Origin: Thiomonas sp. FB-6
Lineage (GTDB): Bacteria; Pseudomonadota; Gammaproteobacteria; Burkholderiales; Burkholderiaceae_C
Assembly (NCBI RefSeq): GCF_000377645.1
Contig: NZ_KB898486.1
Span: forward strand, 1 to 64,000
Length of the DNA: 64,000 nucleotides
Reading direction: 5' to 3'
Positions 1-10,337 of this stretch are shown piece after piece. The position numbers and the translations under genes were made by a program. The first letter of the stretch is position 1; each line of letters starts with the position of its first letter. The notes beneath the pieces were generated by a model. It saw only the letters and a program-made list of their open reading frames with translations. It was not told the origin of the DNA and ran no database searches.

Positions 1-1
1 T

Positions 2-1192
<1,191 letters not shown>

Positions 1193-1286
1193 GATGAATG
1201 CTCCTGAAAACCGTGAGGGGTGAAACCTGCGACTCGAAAAACGGCGCGACCTGGAAAACGGATGCCGCGAATTCAAACCAGGAAGA

Positions 1287-1361
<75 letters not shown>

Positions 1362-1477
1362 ATGTTGCCGCCGGTTTGCGAGAACTTCGGGAGAACGCGC
1401 CGGGCGCGGCGGCCTGGACGGGCGGACAAGCTGCGGGCGAATCGACGAGACCGGGCAGGGCGTGGCGCGAGGGAGCA

Positions 1478-1551
<74 letters not shown>

Positions 1552-1770
1552 GACTGCAATCCGCTTGCGCGAACCGCGCCTGCCGGCGTGGCCTTGTCGT
1601 ATCGCTGCTGCCTGGCTGTCCCTTCCTTGCTGCCTGATCCCTGCTGCGTCCGCGGGCCGCCTGCCGCGCCTGTTGACCCGGCGCCGGGCGACCCCCCGAA
1701 ATCCTGCGAAAACCGTTCAATCCTTGCTGCTCCCCGAGCCGCCGCGGCGCGGCTTCTCGAGTCTCGATCC

Positions 1771-1856
1771 TGGTGGAGGAGGTTGGATTCGAACCAACGT
1801 AGGCGTAAGCCAACAGATTTACAGTCTGCCCCCTTTAGCCACTCGGGCACCCCTCC
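1771..1856 (-). tRNA. tRNA-Tyr (anticodon GTA)
   Basis: An 86-base tRNA with a long variable arm, as expected for the class II tRNA-Tyr. The acceptor arms are GGAGGGG and CCTCCTC (one G-T pair), the anticodon loop reads CTGTAAA with anticodon GTA, the T-arm has GGTTCGAATCC and CCA is encoded. It is the first gene of the tRNA-tuf unit. Confidence 0.95.
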
Positions 1857-1870
1857 GAGGCGAACCTAAA

Positions 1871-1899
1871 ATTCTCAAGGCGTTTCGCCGATTTGTCAA
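1871..1899 (-). promoter_or_regulatory. Sigma-70 promoter of the tRNA-Tyr/Gly/Thr-tuf unit
   Basis: On the minus strand a consensus -35 TTGACA (1894-1899) is followed after exactly 17 bases by GAGAAT (1871-1876), a 4/6 match to the -10 consensus. The predicted start, near 1864, is about 8 bases before tRNA-Tyr. The -35 box covers the stop codon of trpC (1896-1898), so the promoter is embedded in the end of the upstream gene. Confidence 0.7.
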
Positions 1900-2720
1900 C
1901 TCCCCTGCTGCGGCGCATCAGGGAAAGGCGCGCCGAACAGCTGTTCCAGCGCGGCGCCGGGGTCCTCGCGGCGCATGAAGGCCTCCCCCACCAGGAAGGC
2001 GTGCACGCCGCGGCCGCGCATGCGGGCCACGTCCGCCGCGGTGGAAATGCCGCTTTCGGTCACCACCACGCGCCCGGGGGGAATGCGAGGCAGCAGGTCC
2101 AGCGTGGTCTCCAGCCGGGTCTCGAAGCTGCGCAGGTCCCGGTTGTTGATGCCCACGAGGGGGGTGCGCAGGCGCAGGGCGCGCTCCAGTTCGGCGCCGT
2201 CATGCACCTCCACCAGCACGTCCAGGCCGAGGCGCAGCGCGCAGTCCTCGAGTTCGACCATGCGCGCATCGTCCAGCGCGGCGACGATCAGCAGCACGCA
2301 ATCGGCCCCCATCGCCGCGGCTTCGAAGACCTGGTAGGGGTCGACCAGGAAGTCCTTGCGCAGCACCGGCAGCGCGCAGGCGGCGCGGGCGGCGCGCAGG
2401 TACTCGGGCGAGCCCTGGAAGTACTCGCGGTCGGTGAGCACCGACAGGCAGGCCGCGCCGTGCGCGGCGTAGCTGGCGGCGATCTGTGCCGGGCGGAAGT
2501 CGGCGCGCAGCAGGCCCTTGGAGGGGCTGGCCTTCTTGACCTCGGCGATCACCGCGGGCCGCGCGGCGTCCACGCGCGCGCGCAGGGCGGCGGCGAAGCC
2601 GCGCGGAGCGTCGCCGCGCGCGCGTGCGCGGGCCTCCAGTTCGGCCAGCGGCAGCGCGCTGCGCGCGGCCTCGACTTCACGGGCCTTGGTGGCCAGGATG
2701 CGTTGCAGGATGTCGGTCAT
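1896..2720 (-). CDS. trpC: Indole-3-glycerol-phosphate synthase
   Basis: TrpC closes the indole ring in tryptophan synthesis, converting 1-(o-carboxyphenylamino)-1-deoxyribulose 5-phosphate to indole-3-glycerol phosphate in the cytoplasm. The 274-residue TIM-barrel protein starts [16 protein letters not shown]. It carries the catalytic-lysine segment [11 protein letters not shown] near residue 60, the [12 protein letters not shown] strand in mid-protein and the C-terminal phosphate-binding segment [10 protein letters not shown]. It is monofunctional, without the TrpF fusion seen in enteric bacteria. It lies 29 bases downstream of trpD on the same strand and is the last gene of trpGDC. Confidence 0.96.
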   Translation of the reverse strand: MTDILQRILATKAREVEAARSALPLAELEARARARGDAPRGFAAALRARVDAARPAVIAEVKKASPSKGLLRADFRPAQIAASYAAHGAACLSVLTDREYFQGSPEYLRAARAACALPVLRKDFLVDPYQVFEAAAMGADCVLLIVAALDDARMVELEDCALRLGLDVLVEVHDGAELERALRLRTPLVGINNRDLRSFETRLETTLDLLPRIPPGRVVVTESGISTAADVARMRGRGVHAFLVGEAFMRREDPGAALEQLFGAPFPDAPQQGS

Positions 2721-2749
2721 CGGCAGGGGGCGCGGCGGCGCGGCGGGTT

Positions 2750-3787
2750 TCAGGACAGGCCGGCGAGTTCACGCGTGCAGGCCACGAAGGTCTGCATGCT
2801 CGTGCGCGCCGCGCCGGTGGCCAGCGCCTTGCGCGCCAGCTCGACGCCTTCGGCCACGCTGGGCGCGACGTCGGCGGCGTACAGCGCGAAGCCGGCGTTG
2901 AGCAGCACCACGTCGCGCGCCGCACCGGGCTGGTCGTCCAGCACCTCGCGCATGCGCTGCACCGACTCGGCCGGCGACGACACCTGCAGCTCGCGCAGAT
3001 CGCACACCCGCATGCCGAAATCGGCGGGGTGCACCGAGTACTCGCGCACCTGCCCGTCGCGCAGCTCGCCCACCTGCGTGGGCGCGCACAGCGAGACCTC
3101 GTCGAGCCCGTCGGCGCCGTGCACCACCAGCACGTGGCGGCTGCCCAGGCGCTGCAGCACGCGCACCAGGATGCCCACCAGGTCGGGGTGGAACACCCCG
3201 AGCAGCTGGTTGGGAGCGCCTGCCGGGTTGGTCAGCGGTCCGAGGATGTTGAACAGCGTGCGCACCCCCAGTTCCTTGCGCACCGGCGCCGCATGCTTCA
3301 TCGCGCTGTGGTGGTTGGGGGCGAACATGAAGCCGATGCCGGTGCGCTGCAGGCACTGCGCCACCTGCTCGGGGCCCAGATCCAGCGCGCCGCCCAGCGC
3401 CTCGATGGCGTCGGCCGAGCCCGAAGAGGAGCTCACGCTGCGCCCGCCATGCTTGGCCACCCGGGCCCCGGCGGCGGCCGCCACGAACATGCTGGTGGTG
3501 GAAATGTTGAAGGTATGCGCGCTGTCGCCTCCGGTGCCGACGATGTCGACCAGGCGGTCGGTGTCGTGCAGCGGCACCTTGGTGGCGAACTCGCGCATGA
3601 CCATGGCGGCCGCGGTGATCTCGCCCACGGTCTCCTTTTTCACGCGCAGCCCGGTGATCAGCGCGGCGATCATGACCGGGGACATCTCGCCGGTCATGAT
3701 GCGGCGCATCAGCGCGAGCATCTCGTCGTGGAAGATCTCGCGGTGCTCGATGACGCGCACCAGCGCGTCCTGGTTGGCGATGGTCAT
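2750..3787 (-). CDS. trpD: Anthranilate phosphoribosyltransferase
   Basis: TrpD transfers the phosphoribosyl group of PRPP to anthranilate, the second step of tryptophan synthesis. The protein has 345 residues, the normal length for a monofunctional enzyme. The PRPP-binding loop GTGGDS lies at residues 84-89, followed by NIST and a KHGGRSVSS segment that lines the anthranilate tunnel. It is 15 bases downstream of trpG and 29 bases upstream of trpC, so the three genes form one transcriptional unit. Confidence 0.96.
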   Translation of the reverse strand: MTIANQDALVRVIEHREIFHDEMLALMRRIMTGEMSPVMIAALITGLRVKKETVGEITAAAMVMREFATKVPLHDTDRLVDIVGTGGDSAHTFNISTTSMFVAAAAGARVAKHGGRSVSSSSGSADAIEALGGALDLGPEQVAQCLQRTGIGFMFAPNHHSAMKHAAPVRKELGVRTLFNILGPLTNPAGAPNQLLGVFHPDLVGILVRVLQRLGSRHVLVVHGADGLDEVSLCAPTQVGELRDGQVREYSVHPADFGMRVCDLRELQVSSPAESVQRMREVLDDQPGAARDVVLLNAGFALYAADVAPSVAEGVELARKALATGAARTSMQTFVACTRELAGLS

Positions 3788-3802
3788 GGTCGGGCGCCTC
3801 TT

Positions 3803-4375
3803 TCAGCGATTGGGCATGTCGAGGAAGTTGCGCAGCAGGCGGTGGCCGTGCTCGCTCTCGATGGACTCGGGGTGGAATTGCACGCCCTCGATCGCGTGGT
3901 CGCGGTGGCGCACGCCCATGATCTCGCCGTCGGCCGTGCGGGCCGAGACCTCGAGGCAGCCGGGCAGGCTGGCCTCCTCGATGGCCAGCGAGTGGTAGCG
4001 CACCACGGTGTAGGGGCTGGGAAGGCCGGCGAACACGCCGCGCCCGTCGTGCTCGATGGGGCTGGTCTTGCCGTGCATGATGGTGCGCGCGCGCACCACG
4101 CGCCCGCCGAAGGCGGCCGCGATCGCCTGGTGGCCCAGGCACACGCCCAGGATGGGCAGGCGGCCGGCGAACGAGCGCAACACCTCCACGCTGATCCCGG
4201 CCTCGGCCGGCGAACAGGGGCCGGGGGAGATGACGATGCGTTCGGGGGCCAGGCGCTCGATGTCGGCCGTCGTGAGCTCGTCGTTGCGCACGGTGCGCAC
4301 GTCCTGGCCGAGTTCGCCCAGGTACTGCACCAGGTTGAAGGTGAAGCTGTCGTAATTGTCGATCATCAGCAGCAT
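3803..4375 (-). CDS. trpG: Anthranilate synthase glutamine amidotransferase subunit
   Basis: TrpG hydrolyses glutamine and passes ammonia to TrpE for anthranilate formation; it may also serve aminodeoxychorismate synthase (pabA role). The 190-residue class I amidotransferase starts [20 protein letters not shown]. The nucleophile is Cys79 in GVCLGHQ, and the His and Glu of the triad lie in VQFHPES near residue 170. TrpE is not encoded next to it. Instead a 5'-nucleotidase gene lies 212 bases upstream, so trpE must be elsewhere. Confidence 0.95.
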   Translation of the reverse strand: MLLMIDNYDSFTFNLVQYLGELGQDVRTVRNDELTTADIERLAPERIVISPGPCSPAEAGISVEVLRSFAGRLPILGVCLGHQAIAAAFGGRVVRARTIMHGKTSPIEHDGRGVFAGLPSPYTVVRYHSLAIEEASLPGCLEVSARTADGEIMGVRHRDHAIEGVQFHPESIESEHGHRLLRNFLDMPNR

Positions 4376-4443
4376 GGCGTGACACTCCGGAGTCTGCGCC
4401 GCGCGGGCCCGGCCGCGGGATCGCGGCCGGCACGCGCCGGGGG

Positions 4444-4462
4444 GCCGCCCGGTGCGGGCGGC
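4444..4462. other. GC-rich hairpin upstream of trpG
   Basis: A perfect 8-base inverted repeat, GCCGCCCG and CGGGCGGC with a 3-base loop, sits in the 212-base gap between the 5'-nucleotidase gene and trpG. No T-run follows on either strand, and no Trp-rich leader peptide is visible, so nothing supports a classical trp attenuator here. Confidence 0.35.
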
Positions 4463-4587
4463 AAGGCGGGGGAGGGGGATTCGTTCAGGCGGCTGGCTTG
4501 CGCCAGGGCCAGGCCTCCCCCACGGCGCTGCGCCACGCGGGCTGCGCGGGAGCGTGCGGGAGCGGGAGCCAAGCTTGCATGGGGGGA

Positions 4588-5547
4588 TTATCGCAACTTC
4601 CCGTCGCCGCCCTGGTCGTGCACCCCGGAGTGCACCCGGCCCGCAGGGACGTGGCGCGCCGCGGACTCGACGTGGCCGGTCTGGTCGTCGAAGAAGAAGT
4701 CGGGCTGGAATTCGCGCAGGAAGGGGCCCTTGTCCAGGCCGCCGAGGAACATGGCTTCGTCGATGGCGATGTTCCAGGCCATCAGGGTGCGCACCGCGCG
4801 TTCGTGCGCCGGCGAGCTGCGCGCGGTGACCAACGCGGTGCGCAGGCGCATCGAGGTGGCGCCGCTGCTGGCCGCGTGCTGCAGCCGGTGCAGCGCCTCC
4901 AGCAGCGGCTTGAAGGGGCCGGGAGGCAGCGGCAGCGCGGCCTTGCGGGTCTCGTGGCGGGTGAAGCCGGGCAGGCCCTCGCGCTGGTACACGCGCTCGG
5001 CCTCGTCGGAGAACAGCACGGCGTCGCCGTCGAAGGCGATGCGCACCTCGTTCGGGTACGCCTCGCCGGCGCGCACCGACTGCGGATACACCTGGGCGGC
5101 GGGGAAGCCGGCAGCCAGCGCGGCGCGCACGTCCTCGGTGTTGGCCGACAGGAACAGCCTGGCGCCCAATGCGTGCAGGTAGTGGTAGGGCGGGCGTCCG
5201 CGCGTGAACACCCCGCGTTCGATGGCCGTGGCGTGGTGCCGGGCCGAGCGGAACACCCGCAGCCCCGACACCGGATCGTTGCGCGACAGCAGCACCACCT
5301 CGACACGGTCGCGGTCGGTGTCGCTGGTGTTGAAGGCCAGCAGCTTGCGTACCAGTTGCAGCGCCACCCCGGGCGAGGCCGGCACGTCCAGTCGGTCGAG
5401 CTGCAGTTGCATGTAGGCGTTGTCGTCGGCCGTCTCGAATACGAGGTTTTCCTCCTCGAAGTCGAACAGCGCGCGCGAGGAGATCGCCACCACCAGTTTT
5501 TCCGGCGGTACGGGGACTTCGGCGGCGGGAGCTTCGGCTTGGCTCAT
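4588..5547 (-). CDS. 5'-nucleotidase (cytosolic NT5C1-like family)
   Basis: A 319-residue protein of the bacterial and animal cytosolic 5'-nucleotidase family, expected to remove phosphate from nucleoside monophosphates. Evidence is the N-terminal [16 protein letters not shown], the nucleotide-handling segment [11 protein letters not shown] and the HAD-like acidic motif [12 protein letters not shown] in mid-protein. The C-terminal [15 protein letters not shown] and FFFDDQ segments are typical of the family. No signal peptide is visible, so it is probably cytoplasmic. Its neighbours are trpG downstream and an exported phosphoesterase upstream. The shared strand with the latter hints at phosphate scavenging, but a strong hairpin separates the two genes. 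Confidence 0.85.
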   Translation of the reverse strand: MSQAEAPAAEVPVPPEKLVVAISSRALFDFEEENLVFETADDNAYMQLQLDRLDVPASPGVALQLVRKLLAFNTSDTDRDRVEVVLLSRNDPVSGLRVFRSARHHATAIERGVFTRGRPPYHYLHALGARLFLSANTEDVRAALAAGFPAAQVYPQSVRAGEAYPNEVRIAFDGDAVLFSDEAERVYQREGLPGFTRHETRKAALPLPPGPFKPLLEALHRLQHAASSGATSMRLRTALVTARSSPAHERAVRTLMAWNIAIDEAMFLGGLDKGPFLREFQPDFFFDDQTGHVESAARHVPAGRVHSGVHDQGGDGKLR

Positions 5548-5590
5548 GGCGGCACGGCAGGTTCGGACACTGCGCCGAGCTTACCTGAGC

Positions 5591-5626
5591 GGGCGCCCGT
5601 GCCCCGCCATGCGGGCACGGGCGCCC
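5591..5626. repeat. 14-bp perfect inverted repeat (hairpin)
   Basis: Arms at 5591-5604 and 5613-5626 are perfectly complementary over 14 GC-rich bases with an 8-base loop. It lies between the stop of the phosphoesterase gene and the start of the 5'-nucleotidase gene. No T-run follows on either strand, so it is not a standard intrinsic terminator; a role in mRNA stability or transcription attenuation is possible. Confidence 0.6.
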
Positions 5627-5672
5627 CGGGGGCCGCCGCGGGGCGCAAGCTCCCGCGGCGGGCGGCTCCTGC

Positions 5673-6944
5673 TCAGCGGCGATCGTGGTCGCGATCCTGA
5701 TCGCGATCGCGCGTGCCGGCGAACAGCGGGCTCATCACCGCCGTGCCCGCATCGCAGGCATGGTTCAGGCAGGGCAGGCCCATGCCGCCTTCCAGCGTGC
5801 GCAGCAGCGAGAAGTGGCTGTAGAAGGTGTTATCCACCACGCGCGGCGCGCGGTGGTTGTTGATCACCAGGGTCAGCACCTTGTTGGGCTCGTTGACGCC
5901 GTAGTCGTTCTCGTCCCAGGTGACGACGATGGCGTTGTGCCCGTGGCCCCAGGACGGCGAGGCCTGGATGGCCTGCACCAGCTTCCTGAGCATGGCGTCG
6001 CCGCGGTACATCAGGGCCGCGCCGGTGCAGTCGGCGCCGGCATTGCCGCGGCCGTGCTGGTCGTTGCACTGGTTGGGCGCGATGAAGGAGAAGTTGGGCA
6101 CCTGGCCGCTGCGCAGGTCGGCGTACAGGCCGCGCGGTCCGTCGAAGCCGACGATGTTCTCGTGCAGGGCCGGGCTTTCCTGGATGTCGCGGAAGTACGC
6201 GAAGGGGTCGTGCTTGGCCGCGTACAACTGCACCATCGAGCCGCCCGGAGTGGGCTGGCTCAGCAGCGAAGCGCTGTCGTTGCCGTTGACGAACACGCCG
6301 TCGCTGTAGTTGACGTTGTCGGCGCCGGCCAGCGGCAGGTCCTCCTGGTAGCTCTTCCAGGACTTGCCGGCCTGCATGAGCTGTTCGGCGATGGTCTTGC
6401 CCACGGTCGGGGCGGCGGCGAAGCCCACCTTGCCGTCCAGGTCCCAGGAGCCGGTGGCGGGGTTGCCGGGCACGCCCGAGCCTACCGGGTACACCTCGTT
6501 CACGTAATCGATGGCCGGGGTCTCGGCGTCCACGCCCGAGCCCTGGATGGGGCAGATCACCGTGGGCTGGCCCTGCGGCGCCGCGGCGTCGAGGTTGGGC
6601 ACGCCTGTGACGATGTTGGGCGAGCACGAGGCGCTGTGCCAGTCGGGCATGTTGTCGCTGCGCACGCCGAAGTTGGAGCCGCCGATCACCTCCAGGTAAT
6701 TGGTCAGGCTGGGGTGGCCCACGCCGTAGTAGTTGGTGGCGACGTTGGCGCTGCGGTAGAGCTGGTTGATGTACGGAACGTCGGGGTTGCCCACCTCGGC
6801 GCTCATGGGCTGGTTTTCCATCATGATCACCCAGACGTGGTCCAGGTGGGGGACGCCGGCGGGCACGGGGCCCTGGTCGGCCCGCGCGGCTGCGCAGGAC
6901 AGGAGGCTGGCGCCGACGAGCGCGGCAAGGATCTTGCGTTTCAT
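5673..6944 (-). CDS. Exported phosphoesterase (AcpA / phospholipase C family)
   Basis: A 423-residue member of the phosphoesterase family that includes acid phosphatase AcpA and non-haemolytic phospholipase C. The start is the ATG at 6942-6944 ([15 protein letters not shown]), with GAGGAC upstream and a signal peptide ending near AAARA. Family features are [11 protein letters not shown] close to the mature N-terminus, [29 protein letters not shown] and [10 protein letters not shown]. The C-terminus is a short Arg/Asp tail, [14 protein letters not shown]. It lies just downstream of the type II secretion cluster on the same strand and is a natural candidate substrate of that machine (inference). 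A Pho-box-like promoter precedes it. Confidence 0.85.
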   Translation of the reverse strand: MKRKILAALVGASLLSCAAARADQGPVPAGVPHLDHVWVIMMENQPMSAEVGNPDVPYINQLYRSANVATNYYGVGHPSLTNYLEVIGGSNFGVRSDNMPDWHSASCSPNIVTGVPNLDAAAPQGQPTVICPIQGSGVDAETPAIDYVNEVYPVGSGVPGNPATGSWDLDGKVGFAAAPTVGKTIAEQLMQAGKSWKSYQEDLPLAGADNVNYSDGVFVNGNDSASLLSQPTPGGSMVQLYAAKHDPFAYFRDIQESPALHENIVGFDGPRGLYADLRSGQVPNFSFIAPNQCNDQHGRGNAGADCTGAALMYRGDAMLRKLVQAIQASPSWGHGHNAIVVTWDENDYGVNEPNKVLTLVINNHRAPRVVDNTFYSHFSLLRTLEGGMGLPCLNHACDAGTAVMSPLFAGTRDRDQDRDHDRR

Positions 6945-7008
6945 GGTTGTCCTCGGGAAAAGTGGCCAAGCGGCGGCGCGAAGTTGCATCGGGTTGCGCC
7001 GGACACGA

Positions 7009-7042
7009 TTTGTAGGGTTTGCGCGCGACGCTTTGATGACAG
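7009..7042 (-). promoter_or_regulatory. Pho-box-like promoter of the phosphoesterase gene
   Basis: On the minus strand, 7042-7036 reads CTGTCAT, an exact PhoB half-site. It is followed by the 4-base spacer CAAA and a weak second half-site GCGTCGC (7031-7025). Ten bases further on is TACAAA (7014-7009), a 4/6 match to the -10 box. The 18-base box plus 10-base spacing matches the known geometry of PhoB-activated promoters, although the second half-site is poor. Confidence 0.45.
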
Positions 7043-7091
7043 CGCGCACGGCCCGTGCCACTCCCCCGTGTCCGCGGGGGTCCGGGAGGAC

Positions 7092-7670
7092 TCAGCCGGG
7101 ATGCCGTGCCGCGGCGCGCAGCGCGGCGGCCTCGGCGGCCGCCGAGTTCGCGCCGGACAGCACCGGGCGGCCTTCGGCCGGCCAGGCCTCGGCCGCCGGC
7201 GCGCCCGGCGGCGCTGCCGCGGGCTCGGCGCCGGGGCTGGTCTGCAGCACCTCGCGCGCGCCGTTGCGCAGCAGGACGGCCCGGCCGAAGCCGGTCTCCA
7301 CCAGGCGCACGCCCTGGGCCACCAGCGCGCCGGCGGGGTAGGCCTGGGGCGCCCCGCCGTCGATGCCGATGAGGGCCGCGCCGGCGTACTCCCCGCCGCC
7401 GATCACCCCCCACAGGCGAAACTGCGTGGAGGCCGCGGCCACATGGGGCGCCGGGTACAGGCGCGCGGCCTGCGAGGCCAGCGCGTCCCAGTCCGTCAGC
7501 GCGCGCGGCGGGGGCGGCGCGACCTGGACCTCGCGCCAGATGCGCAGGCCCCAGTGCACGGCCGCGGCCGCGCAGGCCGCGCTCAGGACCAAAGCGGCCA
7601 GGCCGGCGGCCAGGCGCGGGCCGTTCGGGCGCGTGTGCGGGGACAGGGAGGTCTCGGCCATGGGGCTCAC
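7092..7670 (-). CDS. gspC: Type II secretion protein GspC-like (second copy)
   Basis: A 192-residue inner-membrane protein with a short cytoplasmic N-terminus and one transmembrane helix near residues 20-40. The periplasmic homology region contains FRLWGVIGGG, ALIGIDGG and VRLVETGFGR, typical of GspC, which links the secretin to the inner-membrane platform. It lacks a PDZ domain and ends in an Ala/Pro-rich tail. The GTG start (7668-7670) overlaps the gspF stop codon by two bases (GTGA); an ATG three codons later is an alternative. The same core motif occurs in a second gspC at 18619-19233, so the cluster carries two paralogues. Confidence 0.8.
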   Translation of the reverse strand: MSPMAETSLSPHTRPNGPRLAAGLAALVLSAACAAAAVHWGLRIWREVQVAPPPPRALTDWDALASQAARLYPAPHVAAASTQFRLWGVIGGGEYAGAALIGIDGGAPQAYPAGALVAQGVRLVETGFGRAVLLRNGAREVLQTSPGAEPAAAPPGAPAAEAWPAEGRPVLSGANSAAAEAAALRAAARHPG

Positions 7671-8881
7671 TTCACCAGGTTGTTCATCTGGATGATGGGC
7701 AGCATCACCGCCAGCACGATGGTCATGACCATCAGGCCCATGCCCAGGATCAGCAGCGGCTCGAGGATGGTGACCAGCGTGAAGGCGCGGCGCTGCACCT
7801 CCTGCGCGTGTTGCGCGGCCGCGCGCTGCAGCATCTCGGGCAGCGTGCCCGTCTGCTCTCCCAGGCGGATGAAGGTGATGAGCACCGGGGGATAGCGCCG
7901 GTGCAGGCTCAGCGCCGAGGCCAGCGACGAGCCTTCGCGCACCAGCGCGAGGGCCTCCTGCGCATCGGCCTTGAGCACGGTGTTGGACACGGTGTCGATG
8001 GCCGCCTGCAGCGCGCGAAGGATGGGCACGCCGGCGCCGCTGAGAATCGCCAGCGTGGAGGCGAAGCGCGCGGTGTTGAGCCCTCGGATCAGGCGTCCGA
8101 GCTGGGGCACGCGCAGCAGCGCGGCGTGCACCGCCGCGCGCGGCCCCGGCACGCGCAGCACCTGGCGCAACAGCAGCGCGCCGGCGGCCAGCATCAGCGC
8201 GATCAGCCAGCCCCAGTGGCGGATGAAGCCGCTGAGCGCGATCAGCATGACGGTCAGCAGCGGCAGCTTCTGGTGCGCGCCCTGGAACACCCCGACCACC
8301 TGCGGCACCACGTAGGTCAGCAGCAGCGTGACCACGGCGATGGCCACCAGCACGACGATCACCGGGTAGGCCACCGCCTGCAGCAGCTTGGAGCGCAGCT
8401 GCTGGCTGCTCTCCAGGTAGTCGGCCAGGCTGCCCAGCACCGCGCCCAGGTCGCCGCTATCCTCGCCGGCAGAGACCAGCGCGCGGTACACCTCGGAGAA
8501 CTCGCGCGGGTGGCGCGACAGCGCCGCGCTCAGGCTGTGGCCGCCGCCCACCTCGCTCTTCACTGCCTGCAGCAGGTCGGCCACCTCGGCGCGGTCGGCG
8601 TCCTCGGCCAGCGCGCCCAGCGCGCGCTCGAGCGGCAGGCCCGAGACCAGCAGCCCGGAGATCTGGCGGGTCAGCAGCGCCAGTTCCTGCGCGTTCATGC
8701 GCCGGCGCGCGAAGCGCCGCGTGCCCTCCGGCGCGCCCTCGGCGGCGATGGCGTCGACCTGCAGCGGGATCAGGCCGCGCGAACGCAGCAGCGAGCGGGC
8801 GCCGCGCGCGCTGTCGGCTTCCAGCACCCCGCGATGTTCGGCGGCGGCCGCGTCCAGCGCGATGAAACGGTAGGCGGGCAT
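7667..8881 (-). CDS. gspF: Type II secretion inner-membrane platform protein GspF
   Basis: GspF is the polytopic platform protein that interacts with the GspE ATPase. The 404-residue product has the N-terminal extension MPAYRFIALDAAAAEHRGV, two tandem T2SSF domains (around residues 70-190 and 270-395) and three hydrophobic segments, including VIVVLVAIAVVTLLL and a C-terminal LILGMGLMVMTIVLAVMLP. It lies 16 bases after gspE and overlaps the GspC-like gene downstream. Confidence 0.95.
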   Translation of the reverse strand: MPAYRFIALDAAAAEHRGVLEADSARGARSLLRSRGLIPLQVDAIAAEGAPEGTRRFARRRMNAQELALLTRQISGLLVSGLPLERALGALAEDADRAEVADLLQAVKSEVGGGHSLSAALSRHPREFSEVYRALVSAGEDSGDLGAVLGSLADYLESSQQLRSKLLQAVAYPVIVVLVAIAVVTLLLTYVVPQVVGVFQGAHQKLPLLTVMLIALSGFIRHWGWLIALMLAAGALLLRQVLRVPGPRAAVHAALLRVPQLGRLIRGLNTARFASTLAILSGAGVPILRALQAAIDTVSNTVLKADAQEALALVREGSSLASALSLHRRYPPVLITFIRLGEQTGTLPEMLQRAAAQHAQEVQRRAFTLVTILEPLLILGMGLMVMTIVLAVMLPIIQMNNLVK

Positions 8882-8897
8882 GGCAGCGTGCTCCGGG

Positions 8898-10322
8898 CTA
8901 CTCGCGGGTCACGCGCATCAGCTCGGCCAGCGAGGTCTGGCCCGACTGCACCCAGCGCATGCCGTCCTCGCGCATGTTGCGCATGCCGGCGGCGGTGGCC
9001 AGCCGGCGCAACTCGGCTTCGGACGCGCCCTCGTGCACGGCCGCGCGCAGCGGGTCGTCGGCTTCCAGCAGCTCGAACACCCCGGTGCGGCCGCGGTAGC
9101 CGGTGTGGTTGCAGGCCGGGCAGCCGTCGGCGATGAACCCCGTGCCGTCGGGCGAGGGCTTGCGGCATTGCGGGCACAGCACGCGTACCAGGCGTTGCGC
9201 CAGCACCCCCAGCAGCGAGGAGGCGAGCAGGAAGGGCTCGACCCCCATGTCGATCAGGCGCGTGACGGCCGACGGGGAGTCGTTGGTGTGCAGCGTGGCC
9301 AGCACCAGGTGGCCGGTCAGCGAGGCCTGGATGGCGATCTGCGCCGTCTCGAAGTCGCGGATCTCGCCGATCATCACGATGTCCGGGTCCTGGCGCAGGA
9401 TGGCGCGCAGCGCGCGGGCGAAACTCAGCTCGATGCGCGGATTCACCTGGGTCTGCCCGATGCCCGGCAGGTCGTACTCGACCGGGTCCTCCACGGTCAT
9501 GATGTTGAGTTCGGCCGACTCCAGGCGCGACAGGGCGGAGTACAGCGTGGTGGTCTTGCCGCTGCCGGTCGGCCCGGTGACCAGCAGCAGGCCGTGCGGG
9601 TGGCGCACCAGCGCGTCGAAACGCTCGAGCATGGGGGCCGACATGCCCACCACGCGCAGGTCCAGGCGCGCCGCCGACTTGTCCAGCAGGCGCAGTACCG
9701 CGCGCTCGCCGTGGGCGCAGGGCAGCGTGGACACGCGCACGTCCAGCGCGCGCCCGCCGATGCGCAGGGAAATGCGCCCGTCCTGCGGCAGGCGCTTCTC
9801 GGCGATGTCGAGCTGGGCGAGGATCTTCACGCGGGAGATCATCGCCGCGTGCAGCGCCTTGTTCGGCCGCACCACGTCGTGCAGCGTGCCGTCGACCCGG
9901 AAGCGCACCACCGAGAAGGTCTCGAAGGGCTCGACGTGGATGTCGCTGGCGCCGTCGCGCGCGGCCTGCGTGAACAGGGCGTTGAGCATGCGGATGATCG
10001 GCGCGTCGTCGGCCGTCTCCAGCAGGTCCTCCACCGCCGGCAAGTCCTGCAGCAGGCGCGAAAGGTCGACGTCGCCCTCGACCTCGCTGACCACCTCGGC
10101 GGCGCTGCCGTCGCGCTGCGCGTAGGCGGCGCCGATGCGCTCGAGCAGTTCATCCTGCGCGATGCGCTGGACCTCGCGCACGCGGTGCTGGCGCTGTACC
10201 TCGGCCATGCCGGCGGCGCGCGTGGACTCGCTGATCCACAGCATCAGATCGTCGCCCTCGCGCTCGGCCAGCAGCGCCTGGTCGCGGCAGAAGGCGTAGG
10301 GCAGCGGGTAGCGTGCGGACAT
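8898..10322 (-). CDS. gspE: Type II secretion ATPase GspE
   Basis: Cytoplasmic AAA-type ATPase that powers pseudopilus assembly. The protein has 474 residues. The Walker A motif GPTGSGKTTT lies near residue 247. It is followed by the Asp box (VEDPVEY), a Walker B region (DPDIVMIGEIRD) and the His box (ATLHTNDS). A zinc-binding tetracysteine module with LCPQC and GCPAC lies near the C-terminus. The N1E region is at residues 1-130. Gene order and the 15-16-base spacing on either side place it in the L-M-N-D-E-F-C unit. Confidence 0.96.
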   Translation of the reverse strand: MSARYPLPYAFCRDQALLAEREGDDLMLWISESTRAAGMAEVQRQHRVREVQRIAQDELLERIGAAYAQRDGSAAEVVSEVEGDVDLSRLLQDLPAVEDLLETADDAPIIRMLNALFTQAARDGASDIHVEPFETFSVVRFRVDGTLHDVVRPNKALHAAMISRVKILAQLDIAEKRLPQDGRISLRIGGRALDVRVSTLPCAHGERAVLRLLDKSAARLDLRVVGMSAPMLERFDALVRHPHGLLLVTGPTGSGKTTTLYSALSRLESAELNIMTVEDPVEYDLPGIGQTQVNPRIELSFARALRAILRQDPDIVMIGEIRDFETAQIAIQASLTGHLVLATLHTNDSPSAVTRLIDMGVEPFLLASSLLGVLAQRLVRVLCPQCRKPSPDGTGFIADGCPACNHTGYRGRTGVFELLEADDPLRAAVHEGASEAELRRLATAAGMRNMREDGMRWVQSGQTSLAELMRVTRE

Positions 10323-10337
10323 CGCCGGCTCCGGGGC

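Noticed and set aside
1893-3998. 701-codon open frame on the plus strand across trpC and trpD
   Set aside because: Antisense shadow of high-GC genes with recognisable TrpC and TrpD products on the other strand; its translation is low-complexity His/Arg/Ala/Gly.
4376-4587. trp leader attenuator ahead of trpG
   Set aside because: No leader peptide with tandem Trp codons and no terminator T-run were found; only an 8-bp hairpin.
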